The notes under the pieces are model-generated. The model saw only the letters and a list, made by a program, of their open reading frames with translations, was not told where the DNA came from and made no database searches. From positions 3,781,501-3,845,500 of the forward strand of contig CAKNFP010000001.1 of assembly GCA_930633525.1 (NCBI GenBank): DNA of 64,000 bases. The letters run 5' to 3'. A program made the translations under genes and the position numbers. This stretch comes from Hyphomicrobiales bacterium (lineage in GTDB: Bacteria; Pseudomonadota; Alphaproteobacteria; Rhizobiales; Beijerinckiaceae). This document shows, piece after piece, positions 44,477 to 53,300 of this stretch (position 1 is the stretch's first letter; each line of letters begins with the position of its first letter).

Positions 44477-45214
44477 ATGAGCGACGCACTCTCTGCCCCG
44501 CCGTCGGCACAAACGGTTGCCGAAAATGTCTATCGATCCATCAAGTCGGATCTTCTCTCCGGAGAACTTCCGCCTGGCTCGGCGCTGCTGACGCGCGATC
44601 TGCTTGCGCGCTATGAATGCGGCATCAGTCCGTTGCGCGAGGCTTTGGCACGCCTGGTCGGCGAGCAATTCCTGGAAGCAGCGAGCCACCGCGGCGTTCG
44701 CGTGCCGCGCCCGTCCATCAGTGATGTCGAGGATGTGTACCGTATCCGCATCGCGCTGGAGCGGGAGGCGCTGGGGCTCGCGCTGCAATTCGGCGACGAT
44801 GACTGGGAGGCGGATATCATCGCCACCTGCCACCGCATGGAGAAGGCGCCGCTTCCCTACCATGTCGCGGATCAGCCGAGTGCCGTGATGGAATGGGAGG
44901 CACGCCACCGCGCCTTCCACTTCAGCCTCATCAAGGCCGCGCCATCGCCCCGCCTTTTGCGACTCATCGATCAGATGGTTGACCAGACGGAACGCTACCG
45001 CGCGCTCCGCTTGTCGGGCATGGATCGCGCCAAGATCGGCCACGATCTCGTGGCCGAACACCGCAGCCTGATGGAGCTGGTTCTCGCACGCGATCCCGCC
45101 AGCCTGGACTTCCTCGCGACGCATCTGGACCGCACACGGCTGGCGGTCTCGGCTATCCTCGGTGAAGCCGATGCCCCCGCGAAAGCCCATATCCCCAGTA
45201 GAGCGAAGTCATAG
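44477..45214 (+). CDS. GntR family (FCD) transcriptional regulator, second cluster
   Basis: A 245-residue regulator: wHTH AENVYRSIKSDLLSGELPPGSALLTRDLLARYECGISPLREALARLVGEQFL and an FCD effector domain (VYRIRIALEREALGLAL, RHRAFHFSLIKAAPSPRLLRLID, HRSLMELVLARDPA). AAGGGAAT precedes the ATG. It is divergent from the FAH-SDR-TRAP operon and most probably represses it until a pathway intermediate binds. Its 3' end overlaps the convergent monooxygenase gene by six bases. Confidence 0.9.
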   Translation: MSDALSAPPSAQTVAENVYRSIKSDLLSGELPPGSALLTRDLLARYECGISPLREALARLVGEQFLEAASHRGVRVPRPSISDVEDVYRIRIALEREALGLALQFGDDDWEADIIATCHRMEKAPLPYHVADQPSAVMEWEARHRAFHFSLIKAAPSPRLLRLIDQMVDQTERYRALRLSGMDRAKIGHDLVAEHRSLMELVLARDPASLDFLATHLDRTRLAVSAILGEADAPAKAHIPSRAKS

Positions 45215-46816
45215 TGCAGCCGAGGGGGGCGCCGCCACGAGGTCGAGCACGGATGAAAGCTGCGTGACCTCCGCCGCATGCCCGACCCAGGCGAGGTGAC
45301 CATCCGGCCGCACAAGCCAGGTCATGCCCGGAACCGCGTTATAGGATGTGCGGAAGCTGTCGGCCGCGTCATAGAGCAACGGGATCGTTTCCATGTCGGC
45401 GGGTGTTGCCCCCTTGGCCACGATACCCAGGCTGCCCGAGAAACCGGGTAGCCTAGCCGCAAGCTGCCCGACAAGAGGGGAGAAAGGCGCGAAGCCGTCT
45501 TCTCCGGCGTAGCACAGGAGGAGATGCCTCCCCTTTCCCAGCCATTCGTGGAGACGAGCGGGATGGGCCACGAACGGTCTGATAAGACCATAGGCGTCCG
45601 GCGCCCGGTCACCAGCCTGCAGTCCGGTCTCGTCACCGGCTTTCGATCTCACGGTAATCGGGCTATCCGGATAGCTGATGAGCAGTTGGGTTTCCTTGAC
45701 GCCAGGCATGGTGGCCTGCTGGGCGAGAACCGCGTTCAGAGCCCGGCTCGTTCCCTCGACGACATCGAGGCCGACAGGACGCCGCTCGGCATCATAGCTT
45801 TGCAGAAGTCCCGCAGCCGCAAGGCCGCGCGCCGCGAGCGCGAGCTTCCAGGCCAGATTATTGGCGTCCTGCAAACCGGTGTTCATGCCCTGCCCGCCAA
45901 CGGGCGGATGGATATGCGCCGCATCCCCAGCAAGAAACACGCGGCCTTTGCCATAGCTCGGCACGATTCGGTGACTCACGCGATAGAGTGATGACCATCG
46001 CAAATTCGACAAGCGCGTGCCTTGCGGCAAGCCGCTTTGCACGATGGCCGTCAGGCGCTCCAGATCCGGCGGCGATGCTTCGGTGCCTTCCGGCAAGTCG
46101 AGCCCCGGCCCGTCCTTCAGCATGGTCGACAGGCGGTAACGCCGCACGGAACCATGGACAGGCACAGCCGCCAGCGAGTTCGAGGGCTGTCCCTCCTCAT
46201 GGGTATTGAAGCGATAGAAGTAACCGCGTGGCAGCGACCAATCGACATCGAGATCCCCCAGCACGAAGGTCTGGGGAAACTTGCCGCCCTCGAAACTCAG
46301 GCCAAGCGTGGCACGAACATGGCTGTGAGCGCCGTCGCAACCGACAAGCCATTGGCATCGCAGCACACGCCTCGCCGTCTCGTCGCCCTCGCGGGACAGC
46401 TCTGCCCGGATGCCGTCCGCGTCTTCCACAAAACTGTCGAGCCGCCAGCCCCGTTCGACAAGGCCGCCATGGCGGTGCAGGCTCGCCTCCAGCAATTCCT
46501 CAGTCTCATACTGGGCGAGAGACAGGGCGCCGAAGGGAAGGTCACGCTCGGGAAGATCAAAGGCGGCGACCTGTTCGCCGTTGTCAAATGTCCTCAGGCC
46601 ACGCAGCCAGACGCCCCGGTCGATCGCCGCGTCAGCTATTCCAAGATCATCGAAGATCTCAAGCGTGCGGGCCGTAACACCGAGTGCCTTGCAAAAGAAG
46701 CTATGCTCAAGCTGCCGGTCGATGAGGACATGCGCGATGCCCAGCCGCTGGAGTTGATTGGCCAGCATGAGACCTACCGGCCCGGCACCGATGATAAGAA
46801 CCGCAGTCGTCTCCAT
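45209..46816 (-). CDS. FAD-dependent aromatic monooxygenase (class A)
   Basis: A 535-residue flavoprotein hydroxylase. It has the dinucleotide motif VLIIGAGPVGLMLANQL, the DG motif VGCDGAHSHVR, and the second FAD motif RVFLAGDAAHIHPPVGGQGMNTGLQDANNLAWKLAL. The C-terminal 120 residues are a thioredoxin-like domain, as in phenol or 2,4-dichlorophenol hydroxylases and MhpA. These enzymes use NAD(P)H and O2 to hydroxylate aromatic rings. ATG 46816 has GGAGGGGA before it. The substrate is unknown. It is divergent from the YqaA-like gene. Confidence 0.9.
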   Translation of the reverse strand: METTAVLIIGAGPVGLMLANQLQRLGIAHVLIDRQLEHSFFCKALGVTARTLEIFDDLGIADAAIDRGVWLRGLRTFDNGEQVAAFDLPERDLPFGALSLAQYETEELLEASLHRHGGLVERGWRLDSFVEDADGIRAELSREGDETARRVLRCQWLVGCDGAHSHVRATLGLSFEGGKFPQTFVLGDLDVDWSLPRGYFYRFNTHEEGQPSNSLAAVPVHGSVRRYRLSTMLKDGPGLDLPEGTEASPPDLERLTAIVQSGLPQGTRLSNLRWSSLYRVSHRIVPSYGKGRVFLAGDAAHIHPPVGGQGMNTGLQDANNLAWKLALAARGLAAAGLLQSYDAERRPVGLDVVEGTSRALNAVLAQQATMPGVKETQLLISYPDSPITVRSKAGDETGLQAGDRAPDAYGLIRPFVAHPARLHEWLGKGRHLLLCYAGEDGFAPFSPLVGQLAARLPGFSGSLGIVAKGATPADMETIPLLYDAADSFRTSYNAVPGMTWLVRPDGHLAWVGHAAEVTQLSSVLDLVAAPPSAAL

Positions 46817-46968
46817 CAATCCCCTCCGCCCATGACAATCCAGAGGCGAGCCGTTCGCCTTCGCCGACAAGGCGAGCTTAAGGCCCGAGGCGATGCAGCG
46901 CCACGCCCTCTCAGTCGAGAAATTGCTATATACCGCGGCGAAGCACCACCCTATGTGATCGTTGTACC

Positions 46969-47403
46969 ATGAGCCTCCTCGCCGCCTATTTCGGTCTGTT
47001 CGTAGCGGCGTTGGCCGCCGCGACCATTCTTCCCATGCAGTCCGAAGCGGTGCTCGTCGCCATGCTCATGGCCGACTACACGCCCTGGCTGGTGATCGGC
47101 ATCGCAAGTGTTGGGAATGTGCTGGGTTCCGTCGTCAACTGGCTGCTCGGCCGAGGGATCGAGCGCTACAGGGATCGCCGCTGGTTTCCCGTCAAGGCGA
47201 GCGCACTCCTGCGCGCGCAGAGCTGGTATCAGCGTTATGGCAGATGGTCCCTGCTTCTCAGCTGGATGCCGATAATCGGCGATCCTTTGACGGTGGTGGC
47301 AGGCGTCCTGCGTGAGCCGCTGCCAATATTTCTCGCTCTGGTGACCATCGCCAAGGTCGGGCGTTATGCGGTGCTGGCCGCGGCGACCCTGCATTGGGCA
47401 TGA
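46969..47403 (+). CDS. YqaA/DedA-like small membrane protein
   Basis: A 144-residue inner-membrane protein with several hydrophobic segments. The region VLVAMLMADYTPWLVIGIASVGNVLGSVVNWLLGRGIE and RYGRWSLLLSWMPIIGDPLTVVAGVLR is typical of the YqaA branch of the VTT/DedA family, thought to act in lipid handling or membrane homeostasis. The ATG lacks a strong ribosome binding site. The role here is not known. Confidence 0.85.
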   Translation: MSLLAAYFGLFVAALAAATILPMQSEAVLVAMLMADYTPWLVIGIASVGNVLGSVVNWLLGRGIERYRDRRWFPVKASALLRAQSWYQRYGRWSLLLSWMPIIGDPLTVVAGVLREPLPIFLALVTIAKVGRYAVLAAATLHWA

Positions 47404-47422
47404 AAAGCCGCCGGGACCAGGA

Positions 47423-47447
47423 AGGGCGGCCCTCAGGGCGCCGCCCT
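47423..47447. terminator. Hairpin between convergent genes
   Basis: AGGGCGGC and GCCGCCCT form a perfect 8-base stem with a 9-base loop between the YqaA-like and alcohol dehydrogenase genes, which face each other. It probably terminates both transcripts; T-tracts are weak. Confidence 0.55.
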
Positions 47448-47459
47448 CCATCTGTTCCT

Positions 47460-48515
47460 TCAGGCGGCCTTCGGCAAAGTCGCCATGTCGATGACGAAGC
47501 GATACTTCACGTCGCTCTTCAGCATGCGGGCGTAGGCGTCCTCGATCTTGTCGATCGAGATCATTTCGATGTCGGCGGTAATGCCATGCTCGCCGCAGAA
47601 GTCGAGCATCTCCTGTGTCTCCGCGATTCCGCCAATCAGTGAGCCGGCAAAACTCCGGCGCCGCCAGATCACGCTGAAGACCGATACCGGCAAGGGCTTA
47701 TCAGGCGCGCCGACTTGCACCAGCGTGCCGTCGCGCTTGATGAGCCCGAGATAGGCGTTGATGTCGTGCGGCGCCGCCACGGCATCGACAATCAGGTCGA
47801 AGCTTTCTGCGTGCGCGGCCATGGCCGCAGGATCCGTCGAGAGGACGACCGCGTCGGCTCCGAGCCTCAGCCCATCGTCGATCTTGCTCGCCGAGGTGGT
47901 GAACAGCACGACCTCTGCCCCCATCGCATGGGCCAGCTTCACGCCCATATGCCCGAGGCCGCCCAGACCGACAATGCCGACCTTCTTGCCAGGGCCAGCC
48001 TTCCAATGTCGGAGCGGCGAATAGGTCGTGATACCAGCGCAGAGCAATGGTGCCGCGGCGGCCAGGTCGAGATTGGCCGGAACCTTGAGGACGAAGGCAT
48101 CGTCCACCACGATGTGGCTGGAGTAACCGCCGAAGGTGGGGCCTCCCATGATTGTGTCCGGGCTGTTGTAGGTGCCGGTGAAGCCAGGGACACAATATTG
48201 CTCCAGCCCCTCCCGGCAGCTGGGGCAGGTGCGGCAGGAATCCACCATGCAACCGACCGCTGCGATGTCGCCTGCCTTGAAGCGTGTGACATCCGTGCCA
48301 ACGGCCTGAACGCGCCCCACGATCTCGTGGCCGGGCAGGCTTGGGAAAAGCGTGTTCTGCCACTCGTTGCGAACCGTATGAAGATCGGAATGGCAGACAC
48401 CGCAATAAAGGATCTCGATGAGAACGTCGTTGGGCCCGGGGTCCCGACGTTGGAAGGTGAAAGGCGCAAGTTTTTGATCGGCGGCCTCGGCGGCATAGCC
48501 AGTACATGTGAACAT
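47460..48515 (-). CDS. Zinc-dependent NAD(P) alcohol dehydrogenase (YahK/CAD-like)
   Basis: A 351-residue medium-chain dehydrogenase. The catalytic zinc ligands lie in CGVCHSDLHTVRNEW and PGHEIVG, the structural zinc cluster in CRTCPSCREGLEQYC, and the nucleotide motif in VGIVGLGGLGHMGVKLAHAMG. The pattern ITTYSPLRHWKAGPGKK fits the YahK/cinnamyl-alcohol dehydrogenase group, which is mostly NADP-dependent aldehyde reductase. GAGG precedes ATG 48515. A 22-base palindrome lies 83 bases upstream. Confidence 0.92.
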   Translation of the reverse strand: MFTCTGYAAEAADQKLAPFTFQRRDPGPNDVLIEILYCGVCHSDLHTVRNEWQNTLFPSLPGHEIVGRVQAVGTDVTRFKAGDIAAVGCMVDSCRTCPSCREGLEQYCVPGFTGTYNSPDTIMGGPTFGGYSSHIVVDDAFVLKVPANLDLAAAAPLLCAGITTYSPLRHWKAGPGKKVGIVGLGGLGHMGVKLAHAMGAEVVLFTTSASKIDDGLRLGADAVVLSTDPAAMAAHAESFDLIVDAVAAPHDINAYLGLIKRDGTLVQVGAPDKPLPVSVFSVIWRRRSFAGSLIGGIAETQEMLDFCGEHGITADIEMISIDKIEDAYARMLKSDVKYRFVIDMATLPKAA

Positions 48516-48598
48516 TGCTCGGCCTCGCATTGATGCGTTGGGGTGCGCTTCTGGAACCACGGGAGAGCATTTCGGCCGAATTCCAGATGCGCATCCAC

Positions 48599-48620
48599 GC
48601 ACATCAATGCATTGATGTGC
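48599..48620. promoter_or_regulatory. 22-base perfect palindrome upstream of the alcohol dehydrogenase
   Basis: The two halves GCACATCAATG and CATTGATGTGC are exact reverse complements with no spacer. It sits 83 bases upstream of the dehydrogenase start, in the region of its promoter, and is flanked by other short palindromes (TTCGGCCGAA at 48571, GATGCGCATC at 48586). A dimeric repressor or activator site is likely; the protein is not known. Confidence 0.45.
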
Positions 48621-48703
48621 CGACATTCAAGTGCATGCCTAAATTCTCCGCACCGACATGATTGTCATCAGCCAAGTCAGACCGCAGGGAACGTGCTGTC
48701 ACG

Positions 48704-48731
48704 AAAAAAGCCGGGCAAAGGCCCGGCTTTT
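48704..48731 (-). terminator. Rho-independent terminator of the aldehyde dehydrogenase
   Basis: AAAAGCCGGGC and GCCCGGCTTTT make a perfect 11-base stem with a 4-base loop. On the minus strand it continues into a T-run (CGGCTTTTTTC). It lies 40 bases past the stop codon of the dehydrogenase gene. Confidence 0.88.
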
Positions 48732-48770
48732 GAGAAGACATGCACCCTGGTCAAGGCAGGCTGGACAAAC

Positions 48771-50201
48771 TCAGGCAGCGCCGTAGCCGACCGTGCCCTT
48801 GATCTCGAGGAACTCATGGATACCGAAATCGGCATATTCACGCCCGTTGCCCGATTGCTTGTAGCCACCGAACGGCGCACCGGCATCCCATGCTGGATAG
48901 TTGATATAGACATTGCCAGCCCGCATCTGCGCGGCGATCCGGCGCGCCCGCTCGAGCGAGCCGGACTGCACATAGGCAGCCAGCCCATAGGGCGTGTCAT
49001 TGGCGCGCGTCACGGCCTCAGCCTCGGTCTGGTAGGGCAGGATCGAAATCACCGGCCCGAAGATCTCCTCGCGTGCGATCGTCATATCGTCAGTCACATT
49101 GGCGAAGACGGTCGGGCGCACGTAATAACCGCGGTTCAACCCTTCAGGGCGTCCGAGCCCGCCAGCGACGAGATCGGCCCCCTCCTTGATGCCGGCCTCG
49201 ATGAGATGCTGGATCTTGTTGAACTGGACCTCGCTGACGACAGGCCCGAGGCGCGTGCCTTCCGCCGAGGCGGGGCCGACCCGCAACCGCTCCACGGCGG
49301 CCTTGGCCACGGCCACCGCCCGATCGTGCATGGCGGCCGGCACGAAAAGGCGGGTGGGCGCGTTGCAGGACTGGCCGGAATTGCCCATGCAATCCTCGAC
49401 GCCGGTCTTCACCGCATGGTCGAGGTCGGCGTCATCCAGAATGATGTTCGCCGACTTGCCGCCGAGTTCCTGGTGCACGCGCTTTACGGTATCGGCCGCG
49501 GCCTTGGCCACCAGAATGCCGGCACGCGTCGAGCCCGTGAACGACACCATGTCGACGCCCGGGTGGCGGGCGATCGCCTCACCCACCGTGGGGCCGTCAC
49601 CGTTCACGAGGTTGAAGACCCCCTTCGGCACGCCGGCGTCGTGCATGGCCTCGGCGAAGATGATGGCATTGAGCGGTGCGATCTCGCTCGGCTTCAGCAC
49701 CATGGTGCAGCCGGCGGCAAGCGCTGGCGCGACCTTGCACATGATCTGGTTGATCGGCCAGTTCCAGGGCGTGATCATCCCCACGACACCGATCGGCTCG
49801 CGCGCGATCAGCGTCGTGCCGCGCAGTTCCTCGAAGCTGAAATTCTCCAGAGCCTCGATTGTCTTGGAGAGATGGGCGGTGCCCATCGCCGCCTGCGAGC
49901 GGTGGGCGAAAGCCAGCGGCGCCCCCATCTCCTGCGACAGGACCTTGGCAACGTCATCATAGCGCGCCTTGTAAGCGTCCAGCAGCCGCCGCATGAGGGC
50001 CAGCCGCTCTTCCCGCGAGGTCGCCGCGAAGGCGGGGAAGGCCGCGCGCGCCGCGGCAACCGCCGCGTCAACGTCCGCTTCTGTGCCGAGGGCGATCGTC
50101 GCGAAGGCCTCTTCGGTGGAGGGATCGATCACGTCGAGCGTCGCATTGCCGCTCGGCGCGACCCATTCACCATTGATGTAGAATTGCAGAGCGTGCGCCA
50201 T
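48771..50201 (-). CDS. Aldehyde dehydrogenase family protein
   Basis: A 476-residue NAD(P)-dependent enzyme oxidising aldehydes to acids. Motifs: WNWPINQIMCKVAPALAAGCTMVLKPSE, FTGSTRAG, the catalytic Glu in QELGGKSANIILDDAD, the catalytic Cys in GNSGQSCNAPTR, and IFGPVISILPY. ATG 50201 follows GGAGG. No N-terminal signal is seen. The substrate is unknown; the nearby zinc alcohol dehydrogenase could supply an aldehyde. Confidence 0.94.
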   Translation of the reverse strand: MAHALQFYINGEWVAPSGNATLDVIDPSTEEAFATIALGTEADVDAAVAAARAAFPAFAATSREERLALMRRLLDAYKARYDDVAKVLSQEMGAPLAFAHRSQAAMGTAHLSKTIEALENFSFEELRGTTLIAREPIGVVGMITPWNWPINQIMCKVAPALAAGCTMVLKPSEIAPLNAIIFAEAMHDAGVPKGVFNLVNGDGPTVGEAIARHPGVDMVSFTGSTRAGILVAKAAADTVKRVHQELGGKSANIILDDADLDHAVKTGVEDCMGNSGQSCNAPTRLFVPAAMHDRAVAVAKAAVERLRVGPASAEGTRLGPVVSEVQFNKIQHLIEAGIKEGADLVAGGLGRPEGLNRGYYVRPTVFANVTDDMTIAREEIFGPVISILPYQTEAEAVTRANDTPYGLAAYVQSGSLERARRIAAQMRAGNVYINYPAWDAGAPFGGYKQSGNGREYADFGIHEFLEIKGTVGYGAA

Positions 50202-50354
50202 CTTGTGCCTCCAGGAGAGCGATTTGGCCTGTCCAGGCCGGCAAATTGCCAGCCGTCGTCGCAGATGCGACTGAACTAGCTGTTTCTCCCGCCCGAGGAA
50301 AGCGCGCACGCGCACATGTCATCAGGTCAGTAGCACCGGCCCGGCGGCCGCCGC

Positions 50355-53300
50355 TCAGAAGGGTATCGACAAGCGGGCGCTGACCTCCTGGGACAAATAC
50401 TTGTCACCGATACCCGCCTTGTACTCGGCACGCAGATCGTACCCTTCGCCGCTGAACAGCTGGGCGCCTGCTGTGAGGTTCACGAGCCGGCCCGGCATGG
50501 ACACTTCCGTCACGAAGTCCTGAACCGGCGCCAGGGAATCCGTGAAGCCGACGCCAATGCGCATGCTGTCCTTGGCAAGGAAGCTGACGCCCACCGATGC
50601 ATAAGGGCGCAACCACATGGTGGGACTGAGATCAACGCGCCCACCGATTTCGATCGCCGGCGTGAATGCGACGTTCCACTGTTGCGCTGACGCAAAACGC
50701 AGATGCGTCAGGCCGGAGCCCGTCTCGCTATAGCCAGGCATCGATGTGTACATCAGATCCAGATCGGCATAGGGCTTGAGGTACCAGTTCCCACCGACGA
50801 TCTCGTAGTTGGCCCGCAACCGCCCGGCCGCCGTCCAGACGGTCGATGTACCGCCGGATGCCGCAAGCGAAGGCCCGATGTTCAGGACGCGATCCGTGTC
50901 GTAGCGCCCCCATCCGAGATGCCCGGAGGCCGCAAGGAGCCACGGACCGATCTGATGCTTGAGAGCCAGCGAGACATCGAGCGCGTCGCCGGACGTGCGT
51001 GAGAAACCGTGGCTGTCGGAGAGGTTGGAATGGGTATAGCCGATCGTGCCACCGAGGAACCAGTCCTTCAGGAACTCATGCTGCGCGCCGAGCCTGTATG
51101 TCGCCGCGCGCTGGCTGAAGCCTGTGACATCATGGGACGAGGACTGCCGTGTCCAGCTCCCTGTCACCCGCGCCCAGGCACAGCTCGATTCCTGGAGAAG
51201 CGTGCCGGTGCCGGCGAAGACGGGGCAGCTCATGGCCATGTTCATCGAGACGCCGGCCCCCAGCGTCTGCGTGGCGGCGACGCTCGCCGATTCGTCCGGG
51301 GAGACGCTGTCGATCGCCTCGTGATAGTCGGCCGCCGAGGTGACATTGGCGAGATTGCCAAATGTGATGGCGTTGCCGGCAGAAATCGGGCCGCCGTCCC
51401 AGATCTGTTGGAGGTAGGCTAGAGCCGAAGTCTCCGTCGGCGTCAACACAACACCGTCCGGCGCCTTGAAGACGGCGTTGGGCGTTATATCAACCGCATT
51501 GCCAACAGGATTCGGCTCCCAGCGAATGGGACTTGCCGGATTGGCCTCGACCTTGAGGCCCGGCAAAACCGTCAGCGGACCGGTAGATGTCGCGACGCGG
51601 AAAGTATCCCGTTGCAGGCCACCGATAACATGCGGCTCGATTGTGCCGCCGAGTGTCATGGAGCCGTCGACACGCAGAAGATCACCGCGCGGTTGCCCAG
51701 TCGGCTGCGTGCTGCTCACATCGACCTGCAAACGGCCGGTCGAACTTTGGGAGAAGTCGCCTTTGAGTGCGGCGATACCTATTGAACCGCGGCCGCCAAC
51801 ATCAAAACTGCCATAGTTGTTGAAGGTGCCTGATACGCCGACGTCGACAATCCCCCGCCCGCTGCTGCGGTAGGTGCCCTCGGCGTAGTTGTTGAAGGTA
51901 TTGATCTCGCGCGTTCCCTGCGCCAGCACCAGATCACCGATGACAGTGCCGCTATTTTCTATGGTTTCCTGGCCATGCGTAGAGACGATCGCCTGATCAG
52001 AACGGGCGCTGATCACTGAGCCCTTCGCGAAGGTCAGCGTGTTGGCCTGCCCGCCATCCAGTTTGATCGCCGCGCCGGAACCCGAACCGCCGTTGAGCGT
52101 GCCGTCGAACGTGATGGCAATCTGGCCCGTTGAACTGCCGTCGTAGACCGCTCCTGACTGCGACTGCATGCCGCTCTGGGCGAAAATGCCGAACGAGCCA
52201 GCGCCCGCCGTGTCGACACTGCCGCGCAGGTCAATCGTGATCGCGCCACCGGTCTGCTCCGCCTTGGCCTGCACATTGCCGGTGGGCGTGGATTGCGGCA
52301 GGACGATGCCCTGCGTACTCGCGAGCAAGCCGCCACCGCCGCCGAGACTCTGGGCGACAATTCCGTGTGCGTTTGCGCCCGTTGTGCTGATCTGCGTTCT
52401 GCCGGTGGCCCCCGCCATTTCAACGCGAACTGTTCCACCGCGGCCCGAAGCGCCACTCTGACTGCCGATGAAACTCGCATAGTTGACCGGGCCGGTCGAC
52501 AGGGCACCACTATAGCCGCCACCACCGCCGATCGATTGAGCGACGATCGCCGTGGCGCCCGCCCCGATCGTCGTAATCCGGCTCCCGGCTCCTAGCTCCA
52601 CCGAAACCTGATCTGCGCCGCCTTGCGCGCCAGCGGTGCCGCCCAGCCTGCCGGAAGCACTGACCGTGCTGGCGTTGCTGGCATACCCGCCGCTGACAAG
52701 ACCGCCGCCACCGCCGATCGACTGGGCGAGGATGCCAAACGCATTCAGGCCCGATGTGGTGATCGATCCCGAGGACTTCACCGTCACGGCGCCACCATTG
52801 CCTTTGACGCCATTGCCTCCAAGCTCCAGCTTGTAGGCTTGTGCTTGAACAGGGTTCTGGCGCCGCGCCGCCTGCGCATCGGCGATGACCGCGTCGACAT
52901 CGATATTGTGCCGCTTGAGGAACGCTTTCTCGTCGCTATTGAAAACGTCCTTCAGATCTGCCGCGGCGTTGACATCGCGACGGTTGAGAAGGATCAGCCC
53001 ACCGCCGCCGCCGACAGATTGGGCGACCACGCCATGGGCCTCGGCGCCAGATGTGCTGATCGCGCCGGTGTTGTCGACGATCACGCGCTGGCCAGCACCG
53101 TGGGCGCCACCTGTGCCCCCGGCCGTCAGCGTTATCGGATCAAAGGGCGAGCCACCTTCGTCGATGCCGGCGACGCCAAGCCCCCCGCCACCGCCAATGC
53201 TCTGCGCGAGAACACCGAAGCTTGAGACGCCTTCAGTCCGGATTGTCCCGGAATTCGTGACGGTCGTGGACCCTCCGTCACCGCCTGCCCCGCCGCTGCC

